DNA from: Smittium mucronatum
Taxonomy: Eukaryota; Kickxellomycota; Harpellomycetes; Harpellales; Legeriomycetaceae
Reading direction: 5' to 3'
NCBI GenBank assembly: GCA_001953115.1
Contig: LSSL01007790.1
Location: forward strand, 1 to 11,376
DNA: 11,376 bases
In this document: one piece after another, positions 1-7,350 of the stretch
Layout of the letters: each line of letters opens with the position of its first letter
How positions within the stretch are numbered: position 1 is the stretch's first letter
Notes under the pieces: model-generated
Database searches by the model: none
What the model saw: only the letters and a program-made list of their open reading frames with translations
What the model was told of the DNA's origin: nothing
Program-made: the position numbers and the translations under genes

Positions 1-18
1 ATAAAGATTCATTAAACG

Positions 19-123
19 ATGTACTCTGGTATAAGAGACGAGCTTGAAATGTTTAGTTTAAATCTTTTAGAAGTGTTTAAAATTTATGTTATTACAAAAC
101 GAAAGAATAAAAAAAGAATTTAA
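19..123 (+). CDS. Candidate small ORF, 34 aa, unrecognised
   Basis: An ATG opens 34 codons ending in TAA. An in-frame TAA lies two codons upstream, so the frame is complete within the window. The first third (MYSGIRDELEMFSLN) is locally richer in G+C, about 30% over positions 1-60, and protein-like. The C-terminus is lysine/arginine-rich (KRKNKKRI), which A-rich DNA would give by chance. There is no ribosome binding site and no family is recognised. It sits at the window edge, so the G+C-richer start could also be the tail of something lying further left. The length alone is not significant at this base composition. Confidence 0.13.
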   Translation: MYSGIRDELEMFSLNLLEVFKIYVITKRKNKKRI

Positions 124-279
124 CTTTTACGAGTTTTTTAATTTTTCGAACTTTGGATGCAATAAAACAGAGTACTTGAACTGAATTTCTTGGTCTTTTT
201 TCATGTATGATATTTAAAAAATTATACCAATAAAATTTTAATTTTTGTTTTTTATTATTTTAGAGTGAGAAAGAAATAA

Positions 280-405
280 ATGAAAAACCTCAATGTTTTT
301 CGGGCCTTTCTTGATTGTAGTTTTTATTCAATTTCTATTCAACTTCTTAAATTTCAACACAAACTCACTATATTAGCCGTTTTAGCAATTTTTCACACTG
401 GGTAA
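280..405 (+). CDS. Candidate small ORF, 41 aa, unrecognised
   Basis: ATG to TAA, 41 codons, with an in-frame TAA directly before the ATG. A purine-rich stretch (GAGAAAG) ends about 6 bases upstream, but it is not a good Shine-Dalgarno site. The start reads MKNLNVFRAFLDCSFYSIS and the end LAVLAIFHTG, giving a mixed composition with two modestly hydrophobic segments. The sequence just upstream (a T-rich tract ending in TTTTAG at 257-263) resembles a eukaryotic 3' splice site, so an exon reading is possible. Nothing identifies a function, and chance remains the simplest explanation. Confidence 0.13.
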   Translation: MKNLNVFRAFLDCSFYSISIQLLKFQHKLTILAVLAIFHTG

Positions 406-1076
406 TTTCCTCAAATTTTCCAAAAAAAAAAGACTTTCTCACTTTAAAAGATCGATTATTTTTCACATTTGGTCGCTAAATCCCTTTTAAAGAGCCTCAT
501 TTTTTATTTCAATTAAATCCATTAAATTGGTTTGGTATGCTAAGTTTTAGAGGATTATATTTAATATCAATGATATTTAAAAAAAATAAGGTCTATTCAT
601 TCAAAGCCATTCTCGGATCATTTTAATAGAATTTTTTATAGATGGAACTTTTTTCGATCTATAAATTCTTTTAAAAAAAATTATGAGCTAAAAAATAAAC
701 ACCTATATACACTTTTCGTTTAGAATCTAAAAAAATTAAAGTGTAATTTTTAAATTATATTATGGAAATTCACACTTTATATTAAAAGAAAAAATCTTTT
801 TGAAATAATAAAAGTGATGATCGCCACATATAATAATGAATTTATTATAATATATTCATTATATGGTTTTTATGTTAATTTTTTTGGAACAAGAGATTTA
901 ATACACTTTTTAATAAAGTTTTTTAAAAATTTTGAATTAACCGTTAAGTTTGAAATCGATTATAATTTATTTAAAAATAAATAATTTGAGTCTAAATATC
1001 AAGAAATAAATCTTATTTTAGTCGAATGGTCCAATAATCTAAATAATCTAAATTTGTAAGATAATATAAAAAGCTT
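406..1076. other. A+T-rich stretch without a supported gene
   Basis: No frame of useful length or recognisable product is visible on either strand. It holds an A10 run at 422-431 and a short imperfect inverted repeat at 824-866 (9-bp stem 833-841 with 854-862). It also holds a 9-bp tandem duplication at 1033-1050. All are common in DNA of this composition. Confidence 0.6.
1033..1050 (+). repeat. 9-bp tandem duplication, two copies
   Basis: The unit AATAATCTA occurs twice head to tail (1033-1041 and 1042-1050). It is seen directly. Its small size makes a chance or slippage origin likely. Confidence 0.6.
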
Positions 1077-1202
1077 ATGAGCACATGGAGGTATTACAAA
1101 ATTAAAAACCGTGAGCAAAATTCAAAGTGCACTCTATATTTTGTTTATAAATATTTTAGAACTAATGGATTATCAAGTGAAAAGATTTTATTTAAATATT
1201 AA
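1077..1202 (+). CDS. Candidate small ORF, 41 aa, unrecognised
   Basis: ATG to TAA, 41 codons. The product begins MSTWRYYKIKNREQNSK and ends GLSSEKILFKY. It is basic, with aromatic residues spread evenly and little low-complexity sequence, which is more protein-like than most of the window. A GGAGGT motif lies inside the frame at 1088-1093, not upstream of the ATG. If that motif acted as a binding site, the start would have to be a non-ATG codon further in (ATT at 1101). The frame ends 21 bases before the next open frame. No family is recognised. Confidence 0.18.
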   Translation: MSTWRYYKIKNREQNSKCTLYFVYKYFRTNGLSSEKILFKY

Positions 1203-1223
1203 AAAATATATTTTTTATATAAA

Positions 1224-1445
1224 TTGAAAATGGGTTTAAAAAGTTTTTTTTTTCAAAAAATTAAATTTAGAGAGAGGAAGAGGGAAGAAACGAAAAGATG
1301 TATTTGGAGAAAGAGGGATGGACTTCTTAATATAAAATTGTTATTATGTCTTTTGCCACATTTTTTTTTCTGGAGCTTGGGGGGTTTTTTTTATAAATTT
1401 TTAGTTTTAAAATGTAGAAAAAGATCCATATTTGCATTTATATAA
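1224..1445 (+). CDS. Candidate ORF, 73 aa, basic half then hydrophobic half
   Basis: The frame runs from TTG at 1224 (or ATG at 1230, two codons later) to a TAA at 1443. Residues about 12-32 are strongly basic (KIKFRERKREETKRCIWRKR). Residues about 34-63 are hydrophobic and aromatic, containing LLLCLLPHFFFWSLGGFFY, which could be one membrane segment. A basic flank before a membrane segment would place the N-terminus in the cytoplasm. The layout mirrors the DNA, a purine-rich block (about 1269-1318) followed by a T-rich block, so the protein pattern may be a by-product of strand composition. About one frame of this length is expected by chance here. No family is recognised. Confidence 0.17.
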   Translation: MKMGLKSFFFQKIKFRERKREETKRCIWRKRDGLLNIKLLLCLLPHFFFWSLGGFFYKFLVLKCRKRSIFAFI

Positions 1446-2136
1446 TATTTTTATTTTTTATAACTTAAATCCTCAAAGAAAAAATTGTTTATCAATTTAT
1501 TTCACTTTTAGACTTGCTTATTCAGTGATACAAAAAAAAAAATTCGACTTGCTTAAGAATTACTATTTATTGATTTATGCTGTATTTTAAGATGAAATTA
1601 TTCCATTTTTAATTTCAAATAGTATAAATGTTTATAATTTAGTGTGCTTTAGTTGGATTAATATATTTTTAAAACTTTATTTTTAATAAGCTCCTGATAT
1701 ATTGAAGCTTAAACAGTCAATTTATGTAAAATTCTGCATTTCTAATATCTTCTTTAAATTTTGACCCTTTTCTATTAGCTTTTTTTTAACCTGTTGTTTC
1801 TATATGAAGATTTTTTTTTTATTTGATTTAATTAAAAAAACAAACAAAAATCTTATGAAAAAATATCAGGCCAATAGAAAAAGCAAATTTCTTTAAATTC
1901 ATTTTTGAAAAAACAAACTAAAAAGCTATTTTAAATTTTTGTCGTGGGATTTTTTCGCAGCTTCTGAAAAATTTATAACAAGAAAAATTTCTACTCCAAA
2001 GAAATAACTGTCTTGTAGAATTTAAATTTTAATATGAAAAGAACTAGAGTTATATAATGTGAATATCTTAGTAAAAGATATAAATAGTAAAATATTTTCG
2101 ATTTATATTTATTTATTTTTCATATATACCAACAAT
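1446..2136. other. A+T-rich stretch without a supported gene
   Basis: I see no gene here. An A11 tract lies at 1532-1542. It is flanked by two copies of the 10-mer GACTTGCTTA (1511-1520 and 1546-1555), 35 bases apart. Other T8-T10 runs occur near 1780 and 1810. Confidence 0.6.
1511..1555 (+). repeat. 10-bp direct repeat flanking an A11 tract
   Basis: GACTTGCTTA is present at 1511-1520 and again at 1546-1555, with an A11 run between them. The word carries four G/C bases, which makes an exact repeat in this background less trivial than an A/T-only word. It could mark a local duplication. It is too short to call a target-site duplication. Confidence 0.5.
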
Positions 2137-2142
2137 AAGGAG
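2137..2142 (+). promoter_or_regulatory. Shine-Dalgarno-like site AAGGAG before ATG
   Basis: AAGGAG ends 7 bases before the ATG at 2150, the usual spacing for a bacterial or organellar ribosome binding site. It matters only if the DNA is bacterial or plastid-like. The frame it would serve is only 25 codons. Confidence 0.25.
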
Positions 2143-2149
2143 AATATTG

Positions 2150-2227
2150 ATGTTTTTTGATTTTCAGTGCTTGAAGTTATGTTTTCATATAATAAAATCA
2201 TCATATTTTTCAAAAAAACTAGAATAG
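2150..2227 (+). CDS. Candidate short ORF, 25 aa, with well-placed RBS
   Basis: ATG to TAG, 25 codons, beginning MFFDFQCLKLCFHIIKSS. It is the only ATG frame in the window with a strong Shine-Dalgarno-like hexamer at optimal distance. The length is typical of a leader peptide or of the surviving N-terminus of a broken gene. I see no clear continuation in another frame downstream. No family is recognised. In a eukaryotic genome the purine motif would carry no weight. Confidence 0.2.
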   Translation: MFFDFQCLKLCFHIIKSSYFSKKLE

Positions 2228-2554
2228 GACTTATATAATATTAGAACTGTGGGTTAAAAAATAGACTTATAAAAAAGTGTTAAACTTTCAGTAAAAGATT
2301 TAAAGGTCCAATTTTTTTTAAAAAAAAATCACAATACAGCTTTTAAAATCACAGATCTTTACCATTTAGTCAAAAAATATTATAAATGTGCCCGATCTTG
2401 AAAATAATCTCCCAAATATGCTAAATTTTCAATATATGCAAAATCTTCTAATGTAAAATCAAACTAGTAAAAAATCAGTCAAAATATTAATATAGGTAAA
2501 AAAAGTTTCGAAAAAGTCTATTTATACATGAATGTGTCAAATTGGTTATTTTAA
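2228..2554. other. A+T-rich stretch, nothing seen
   Basis: No frame, RNA or repeat worth naming. There are T- and A-runs around 2309-2327. Confidence 0.55.
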
Positions 2555-2686
2555 TTGAAAAATATCTCAGTACTGAGTCAAAAAATACTATTGCTACGAA
2601 AAAAAATCTCTCCTCCACATATACTCTCGCCTGTTAGAAGTTTTACTAAGCTTTTTACCTCTTTATTTATAAATAACAAAAATTGA
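2555..2686 (+). CDS. Candidate ORF, 43 aa from TTG, unrecognised
   Basis: TTG to TGA, 43 codons. It has no ribosome binding site and an in-frame TAA directly upstream. The product is basic and serine/leucine-rich (KKISPPHILSPVRSFTKLF in the middle). A second frame over 2578-2663 is also open, which points to locally lower stop density rather than to a gene. It overlaps the 12-bp palindrome at 2566-2577. Confidence 0.1.
   Translation: MKNISVLSQKILLLRKKISPPHILSPVRSFTKLFTSLFINNKN
2566..2577. repeat. Perfect 12-bp palindrome CTCAGTACTGAG
   Basis: A perfect dyad with 50% G+C in DNA that is about 18% G+C. It could be an operator-like site or one small hairpin. A/T-only palindromes of this length are common here, but one with this many G/C pairs is less so. 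No promoter is recognisable next to it. Confidence 0.4.
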
Positions 2687-3268
2687 AAATATATTTTCCT
2701 AAAAAAATTAAAAATTCTGGACTCTGATGGAAAATTTGATATTTCAGACCAAGAAAAATTTTCGAATTACTCGTGCTTTTGAAAAATAAAAGAATCCAAA
2801 TTTTTAAAAAATTAAAATTAACATTTAACTATCGCCAAAAATTGAAATTTTGCACCTGTCCTAGCAAAATAAAAATTTGATAATTTTATGGTATTTTTAG
2901 AACGTTATTTTATCAAAACATTCATCATATAAAATGAATTAAAGATATATGCAAAAAAATAAAGGATGGAATATTAGAACTCAGTAAAATTATTTTCAAA
3001 TATAGAGATGAAAATAAAACGCCGAAAATAAAATTTAGATCAATAGGAAACAAAAATATTTATAATTATGATAAAAAAGTAAATAATAAAAAAATTAAAC
3101 CACAAATCCACTTTTGAAAATTTATTGATTTTTATAAAATGATGAAATAAAAAAAAAAAATTAACCTATTTAGCTGATTATTCATTCGAAAAATCTAATA
3201 TAAGAATGTTTATAACTATTTTGTACTGTCTGAAACTTTTATTTATGTCTATATATATATATATATAT
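2687..3268. other. A+T-rich stretch ending in a TA microsatellite
   Basis: No gene is seen. The stretch has many short A-runs and ends in an alternating TA tract at 3250-3268. Confidence 0.55.
3250..3268. repeat. (TA)n dinucleotide repeat
   Basis: About nine to ten uninterrupted TA units. It is a simple repeat that forms the left edge of the slightly G+C-richer island beginning near 3272. Confidence 0.85.
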
Positions 3269-3271
3269 TAG

Positions 3272-3397
3272 AATATAAAACTTTCTGGTGGAAATTATCC
3301 TTGCTATAATAGCTGGTATATTCATCATAGGACAAAAATTAATTTCGGTGTCGATATACGTGGTAAAAAAAAATTATATATAATATTTTATCTTTAA
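3272..3397 (+). other. Two overlapping start-less open frames
   Basis: One frame is open for 41 codons from AAT after a TAG to a TAA at 3395. It contains SGGNYPCYNSWYIHHRTK and VDIRGKKK, unusually rich in G, W, H and C for this DNA. A second frame, with GTG at 3288 and a TAA at 3381, would give a 31-residue hydrophobic peptide (VEIILAIIAGIFIIGQKL at its start) that looks like a single membrane segment. Neither has an ATG or a ribosome binding site. Base composition here is about 30% G+C. It could be an exon or gene remnant, or a chance low-stop patch. No family is recognised. Confidence 0.15.
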
Positions 3398-3411
3398 AAT
3401 AGAAAATTTAA

Positions 3412-3555
3412 AAAGAGATATGTAATGTTACCTATTATTTGGTGTATAATGGGAAAATTATAGTGAATTCAGTCCTTCAGATTTTACGTGATGTCTATAT
3501 TTTTAGCTCAAAAATTAAAATAACCTTTTTTGGTTCCGTGTGTCTAAAAATGTGA
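3412..3555 (+). CDS. Open frame, 47 codons, no ATG start; possible gene remnant
   Basis: The frame is open from just after a TAA at 3409 to a TGA at 3553. The only conventional bacterial starts near its beginning are TTG at 3439 and GTG at 3442. The content is protein-like, with YYLVYNGKIIVNSVLQILRD followed by a basic patch and a hydrophobic end (ITFFGSVCLKM). It follows the open frames at 3272-3397 within 15 bases but in another frame. That would suit a frameshifted remnant or two exons. No homologue is recognised. Chance cannot be excluded. Confidence 0.17.
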   Translation, partial: KEICNVTYYLVYNGKIIVNSVLQILRDVYIFSSKIKITFFGSVCLKM

Positions 3556-4970
3556 TGAAAATAATAAAATACTTAGATGAAAAAATTAGAAGTATACTAT
3601 AAAAATATTTTTATTCAACTTTAACATATTTCATCGAATTATTAACTTGAAAAAAGGAAATATTTATTTCTATTAAAGTTTAGAAAATTTAATTATTTGG
3701 AAAAAAACATTAATCAAAATATATATAACAGTTTTGCGGGAAATTTTATTTTTGGTAAGATGGTATCAAACTATATTCTCTATTTAAAAAAAAATCTAGA
3801 AAGTTTTAATAGATCCTTAAATATCAAAAATACATTATCTATAAAATTAAAATCTTGATTTTTTTAAAAAAATCAGTTGAGATGCTTCGGTATTATTCAT
3901 ATTGAAAAAAATACTAATTGAAAAAAATACTAATTGAAAAACATCATCTACAAAGAAATCATTTAACTTAATAATACAAAAAATTCATTTCTTGTGCATT
4001 TCAGTTGGAAAAAATTTCAAGAAATAACTTTTTATAGATAAATAATTAATTATGAAAAAAATCCAAGCTTTTAAATAAGTTTGAGACATGACATAGAACT
4101 TATTTTACTTGATTTAATAATATTTTGAATTAAACTATCCTATAATTTCAAGAAAAATTTAAACGTTGTATGGATGTTTTTTTTGAATATTAAAAACCCT
4201 TTTGAAACTTTAAATTTGTTCTCGTAAATACCCATTTTTTAGTCATTTAAATTTTCCTATTATTTTAAATTAAAGATTTTATAGGAATTTCAAAAAGCAT
4301 GAAGACCCAAAAAAAATTACAAAAAAAAAAAGCCTTAACAGAAAATGGTTCAAAAAAAATTGAACTTATCTTTCTTTAGAATAAAAAAATAATGAATTAA
4401 AATAATATTTGAAATAAGAATTCATGAAAAAATGGTTTTGTGAGTATTTTTTATAATTGCTTTCATTATTATATTACCATTAATTAATTATGTTAAAAAA
4501 TAATAAACTAATTTCTTTAATATTGTATTAAATATTTGAGTGAGCAAAAAAAAGATATTAAAAATCACTTTTATGGTAGAGAATATCTTATATAATGTCT
4601 TTTTTACAAACTTTGGAAGCAATATTTACTGATTTTTAATTATAAAAGCTAATTTTATATAAGAAATAAATCATATTTAGGAGAATTTTTTTATCAAAAA
4701 ACAACTTTAAATTCCAAATTTATATGTTTTTTTTTTGGAAAATGAAAACAATTTTTGATCTATAAATCCATTGATTCGGATTATTGGCTATTTCCTGTTA
4801 TATTTGAGTTTTTTTTAAATCATTTGCTTGAAAATATTTTAAAAATTAAACATTAGAAACAATTCTGGTTTCTGAAGATTCATCACTTATTACTCATAAA
4901 TTTTTGTATGCAAAGAAGAAGTTTTTTTTTATGAGAATTGATCCCTAATTTTTTTTAATAATATTTATAG
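3556..4970. other. A+T-rich stretch with one tandem repeat
   Basis: No supported gene in about 1.4 kb. Contents are the 16-bp tandem repeat at 3901-3941 and A-rich DNA around 4300-4365 with A8-A11 runs. A small perfect hairpin lies at 4348-4365 (GTTCAA stem, A6 loop), and there are T10 runs near 4728 and 4922. Confidence 0.55.
3901..3941 (+). repeat. 16-bp tandem repeat, 2.5 copies
   Basis: The unit ATTGAAAAAAATACTA occurs exactly twice (3901-3916 and 3917-3932), followed by a partial third copy (3933-3941). Twenty-five consecutive bases match at offset 16, which is not expected by chance. It is a true tandem duplication, a minisatellite seed or a slippage product. No gene is attached. Confidence 0.9.
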
Positions 4971-5069
4971 AATAAACCAAGTCGATGTGGGCTAATTAAT
5001 GAAAATGATGAGTTATTCATAAAATTTTATCACCTAATAAAATATATAAATACTGATAATAATATTTAA
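4971..5069 (+). other. Start-less open frame, 32 codons
   Basis: The frame is open between a TAG and a TAA. It begins NKPSRCGLINENDELFIKFY and carries charged and polar residues in a balanced mix. It has no ATG, GTG or TTG near its beginning and no ribosome binding site. It could be an exon or decayed fragment. The length is well within chance. Confidence 0.1.
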
Positions 5070-6024
5070 TGTTATCAGAATTTTTCCCGCGATTTTTCTA
5101 ATTAAGAAATAGGTGGAAATTAAAAATATTGTTTTTCAAATTTTATGAAAAAAATTTAACCTTAAATAGCTTAAATCAATCTTTATTTTAAAAGTTGATT
5201 CCAGATTATTAATATGGCGAATTTTTTACTGATTTTATTGTATCGGTAAATTTTAAAAAACCTTACTCCTAAACCTAAAATTAATAGATTAACTCTCACA
5301 CTTTTTTTTCTGTGATACTAAATCATTACATGGATTTTTATAAAAAGAAAAAATATCCTGTAATACCTCAAACTTTTAAAAATCTGAAATGAAACATTTT
5401 TAATCGAAAAAAAAGTATTATTGAAACAAAAAAAACGTATTCATACATTTACCACTACATTATAAACATACTTTATATTAAAATTTTTTATATTATTATT
5501 AGATTAAATATGCAACTATAATAAAATAACTATAAAAAAACATGTTATTGCATTATTTTTAACGTTATTTTTTAACATATTATATAGATGAGCTTTCTGA
5601 AAATCACATCGACAAAATTTATAACACCTATTATTATCAATTTTTAAAAAATTACAAGCTCCATACGTTTTATGTTGAGTTCAACTTTTTTTTAAAAAAA
5701 AATAAAGAAGAAATATTTTTTCAGTTGGTTTTTTTTACTTCTCAGATAACTATTATTATTATTTTTAAATAAATATTGATAAAAATTGTATAAAAATGTC
5801 CTTAATTAGTATTTTTGTTATTTTATTATTGTTAACCTTCATAATATTATCAAGAATTATTTGATCCATTGTTTCACTAAAAAGAAATTGAAAAAATCAA
5901 ACTCACTTATCCAATTAAATGTTAAAAAAACTTATTTTTCTTTTTATCATTCACGCAACTATTTTTTGACGTAAATAAAAAAATTGTCGTATTTACACAC
6001 AATATAGCTCTTTTTTTTCCATAA
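5070..6024. other. A+T-rich stretch, nothing seen
   Basis: Stops are dense in all frames. Only simple A/T runs and a short ATT-repeat (5751-5763) are visible. Confidence 0.55.
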
Positions 6025-6131
6025 ATTCACTATTAAATTAATTCTTAATTTTAATAAAATAAAAAACGTTTTATTTCGTTTCTCATACTGATAATTAAAA
6101 TTAAGAAAAAATGTTTTATTTTATAGTAAAT
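6025..6131. repeat. Inverted repeat, 14-bp perfect core stem
   Basis: The left arm 6042-6055 (TTCTTAATTTTAAT) is exactly complementary to the right arm 6094-6107. Outside these the pairing resumes imperfectly: 6025-6033 matches the complement of 6123-6131 at 8 of 9 positions. The 38-base centre contains the palindrome AAAACGTTTT (6063-6072). A related stretch (AACGTTTTATT at 6065-6075, AATGTTTTATT at 6110-6120) appears in direct orientation. It could be a small cruciform or hairpin element. At this composition one such stem is near the chance expectation, but the outer extension adds weight. Confidence 0.4.
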
Positions 6132-6253
6132 ATTATACAATTAATAGAGTTTCAAATGAACAATTATGTTTTTAAAATTCACTGTAACAAATAATATTTA
6201 AACTTATATGATAACAAATATTTTTTTAAAGAAGTAAACACTTATGTAATTTT

Positions 6254-6394
6254 TTATTTTTTGAAACTGGAATTCTTATTCAGAATCCATATATGTGTTT
6301 CAATTTCTCCTTTCTCCAGAACTTTCGTTACTATGTGTGCCGGTTCATTTTCTGCTCTAATCTTCTTAATTATAACTTCGAATTTTGCCTTCAT
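6254..6394 (-). CDS. Best small-protein candidate: 46 aa, charged, unrecognised
   Basis: On the minus strand ATG (6394-6392) opens 46 codons ending in TAA (6256-6254). An in-frame TAA lies nine codons upstream. The product starts MKAKFEVIIKKIRAENEPAH and continues IVTKVLEKGEIETHIWILNK, with nine lysines, six glutamates and only one short end of low complexity. Base composition is about 32% G+C, against roughly 18% around it. By codon position it is highest at position 1 (about 39%), lowest at position 2 (about 24%) and about 33% at position 3, a coding-like pattern. There is no Shine-Dalgarno site. The alternation of hydrophobic and charged residues suggests beta strands plus a helix. The opposite strand is also open (a hydrophobic frame from 6261), so the strand is not certain. 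It could be a single exon or a gene remnant. Confidence 0.35.
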   Translation of the reverse strand: MKAKFEVIIKKIRAENEPAHIVTKVLEKGEIETHIWILNKNSSFKK

Positions 6395-6494
6395 GATGAT
6401 TTTGAATTTAAAAGATTTTTATATAATTTTTTTAAATAACTTGATAATAATTTTTTTTATTTATCAATTTTTATATAATTTTTCAGTATATTTA

Positions 6495-6517
6495 TTTATA
6501 TTTATATTTATATTTAT
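6495..6517. repeat. Hexanucleotide repeat (TTTATA)3 plus partial copy
   Basis: Three exact TTTATA units (6495-6512) and a fourth partial one. It translates as an Ile-Phe repeat on the plus strand and an Asn-Ile repeat on the minus strand. That accounts for the long but low-complexity frames on both strands here. Confidence 0.85.
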
Positions 6518-6569
6518 TTGTTTTTTAGATTTTATAATCCCTTTTAATATAAGTAATTTAAAAATATGA

Positions 6570-7224
6570 TTTCCAAAATTTAAAAATGTATTCCGATTTA
6601 AAAATTGGAATTTTATAACAGTCTTTATTTTTAAAAAACAAGTTGTCATCCTGATTAACTGCTTTACCAAGTTGACCTTTTTATACTGGAAATTTCAGAA
6701 GTTTTCAAACGATAAAACCCTGGATTTAAATTAAACCTAATAATGTCGATTCATTTTTCTATAAATATTATTAAAATAATTACTTTTACTGCCAAAGAGC
6801 CTTTAAATTCCTCAAATCATCAGTTGTCCATTTATTTTGTATCATATTACAAAGAAAATTATAGAATTTGGATAAAACCAATAAAATATATGGTTTCGCA
6901 AATATATATATATTATTATTAACTTTATAAAAAACAATTAGATTATCCGTATTGATTCAAAATAATCAATATATATATAAGCATATTCAATTTTAAGATT
7001 TTAAATTACTTTGCTAAAAACAACAAAAAACAACACATCTTTGATTTTTACCAATTTTGAAATTAATATTACACAATTTGAAAATTATTATGTTAATTTA
7101 CTATTAAAAAAATCAAATAAACATAATTTTTTGAATTATTTTCCAGATTTAATATGAAAAAAAAAAATTATCTCGATTTTTTAATTAATTATAATGAATT
7201 TTTTTTTAATAATACAACTAGGTT
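6570..7224. other. A+T-rich stretch, nothing seen
   Basis: No supported gene. Simple repeats only: a TA/ATT tract near 6902-6920 and an AAAAACAAC doublet near 7016-7034. Confidence 0.55.
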
Positions 7225-7235
7225 GGAAAGGAGGT
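7225..7235 (+). promoter_or_regulatory. Perfect Shine-Dalgarno-like sequence without a standard start
   Basis: GGAAAGGAGGT contains AAAGGAGGT, the full complement of the bacterial 16S rRNA 3' end. Eight bases after GGAGG comes ATA (7243), not ATG. The core nonamer is expected about 0.02 times in this window under a simple base-frequency model. In a bacterium this would be a site whose start codon has decayed or is ATA. In a eukaryote it has no such meaning. Confidence 0.25.
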
Positions 7236-7242
7236 TGCTTAA

Positions 7243-7350
7243 ATATATCTATTTATACATAAATATCTTCATTATTTTAGATTTATAGATTTAATTTTAG
7301 TTTATAAAACCAAAGATTCAGTTTTATTTGATTTTAAATCCCTCAATTAA
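7243..7350 (+). pseudogene. Possible ORF remnant, 35 codons from ATA
   Basis: The frame is open from ATA directly after an in-frame TAA to TAA at 7348-7350. It sits 8 bases past the perfect Shine-Dalgarno-like sequence. The product is aromatic at first (IYLFIHKYLHYFRFIDL) and then more polar (VYKTKDSVLFDFKSLN). It could be a small protein whose ATG mutated to ATA, or a chance frame. No family is recognised. Confidence 0.12.

Noticed and set aside
240..270. 3' splice-site-like T-rich tract ending in TAG
   Set aside because: T-rich tracts before AG occur constantly here. No matching donor and exon pair could be established.
824..866. Inverted repeat with a 9-bp stem and 12-base loop
   Set aside because: Many stems of this size are expected by chance in DNA of this composition.
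4348..4365. GTTCAA/TTGAAC hairpin as a terminator
   Set aside because: Only six pairs, low G+C, and no T-run directly after it on either strand that would fit an upstream gene.
6261..6569. 102-codon plus-strand frame from TTG
   Set aside because: Its first 45 codons are antisense to the more protein-like minus-strand frame 6254-6394. The rest is T-rich low-complexity DNA and the TTTATA repeat (Ile-Phe repeat). Length is explained without a gene, though the strand choice is not certain.
6464..6670. 68-codon minus-strand frame
   Set aside because: Its C-terminal part is the Asn-Ile repeat made by the same hexanucleotide repeat. The rest is Lys/Ile/Phe-rich, as expected from A+T-rich DNA.
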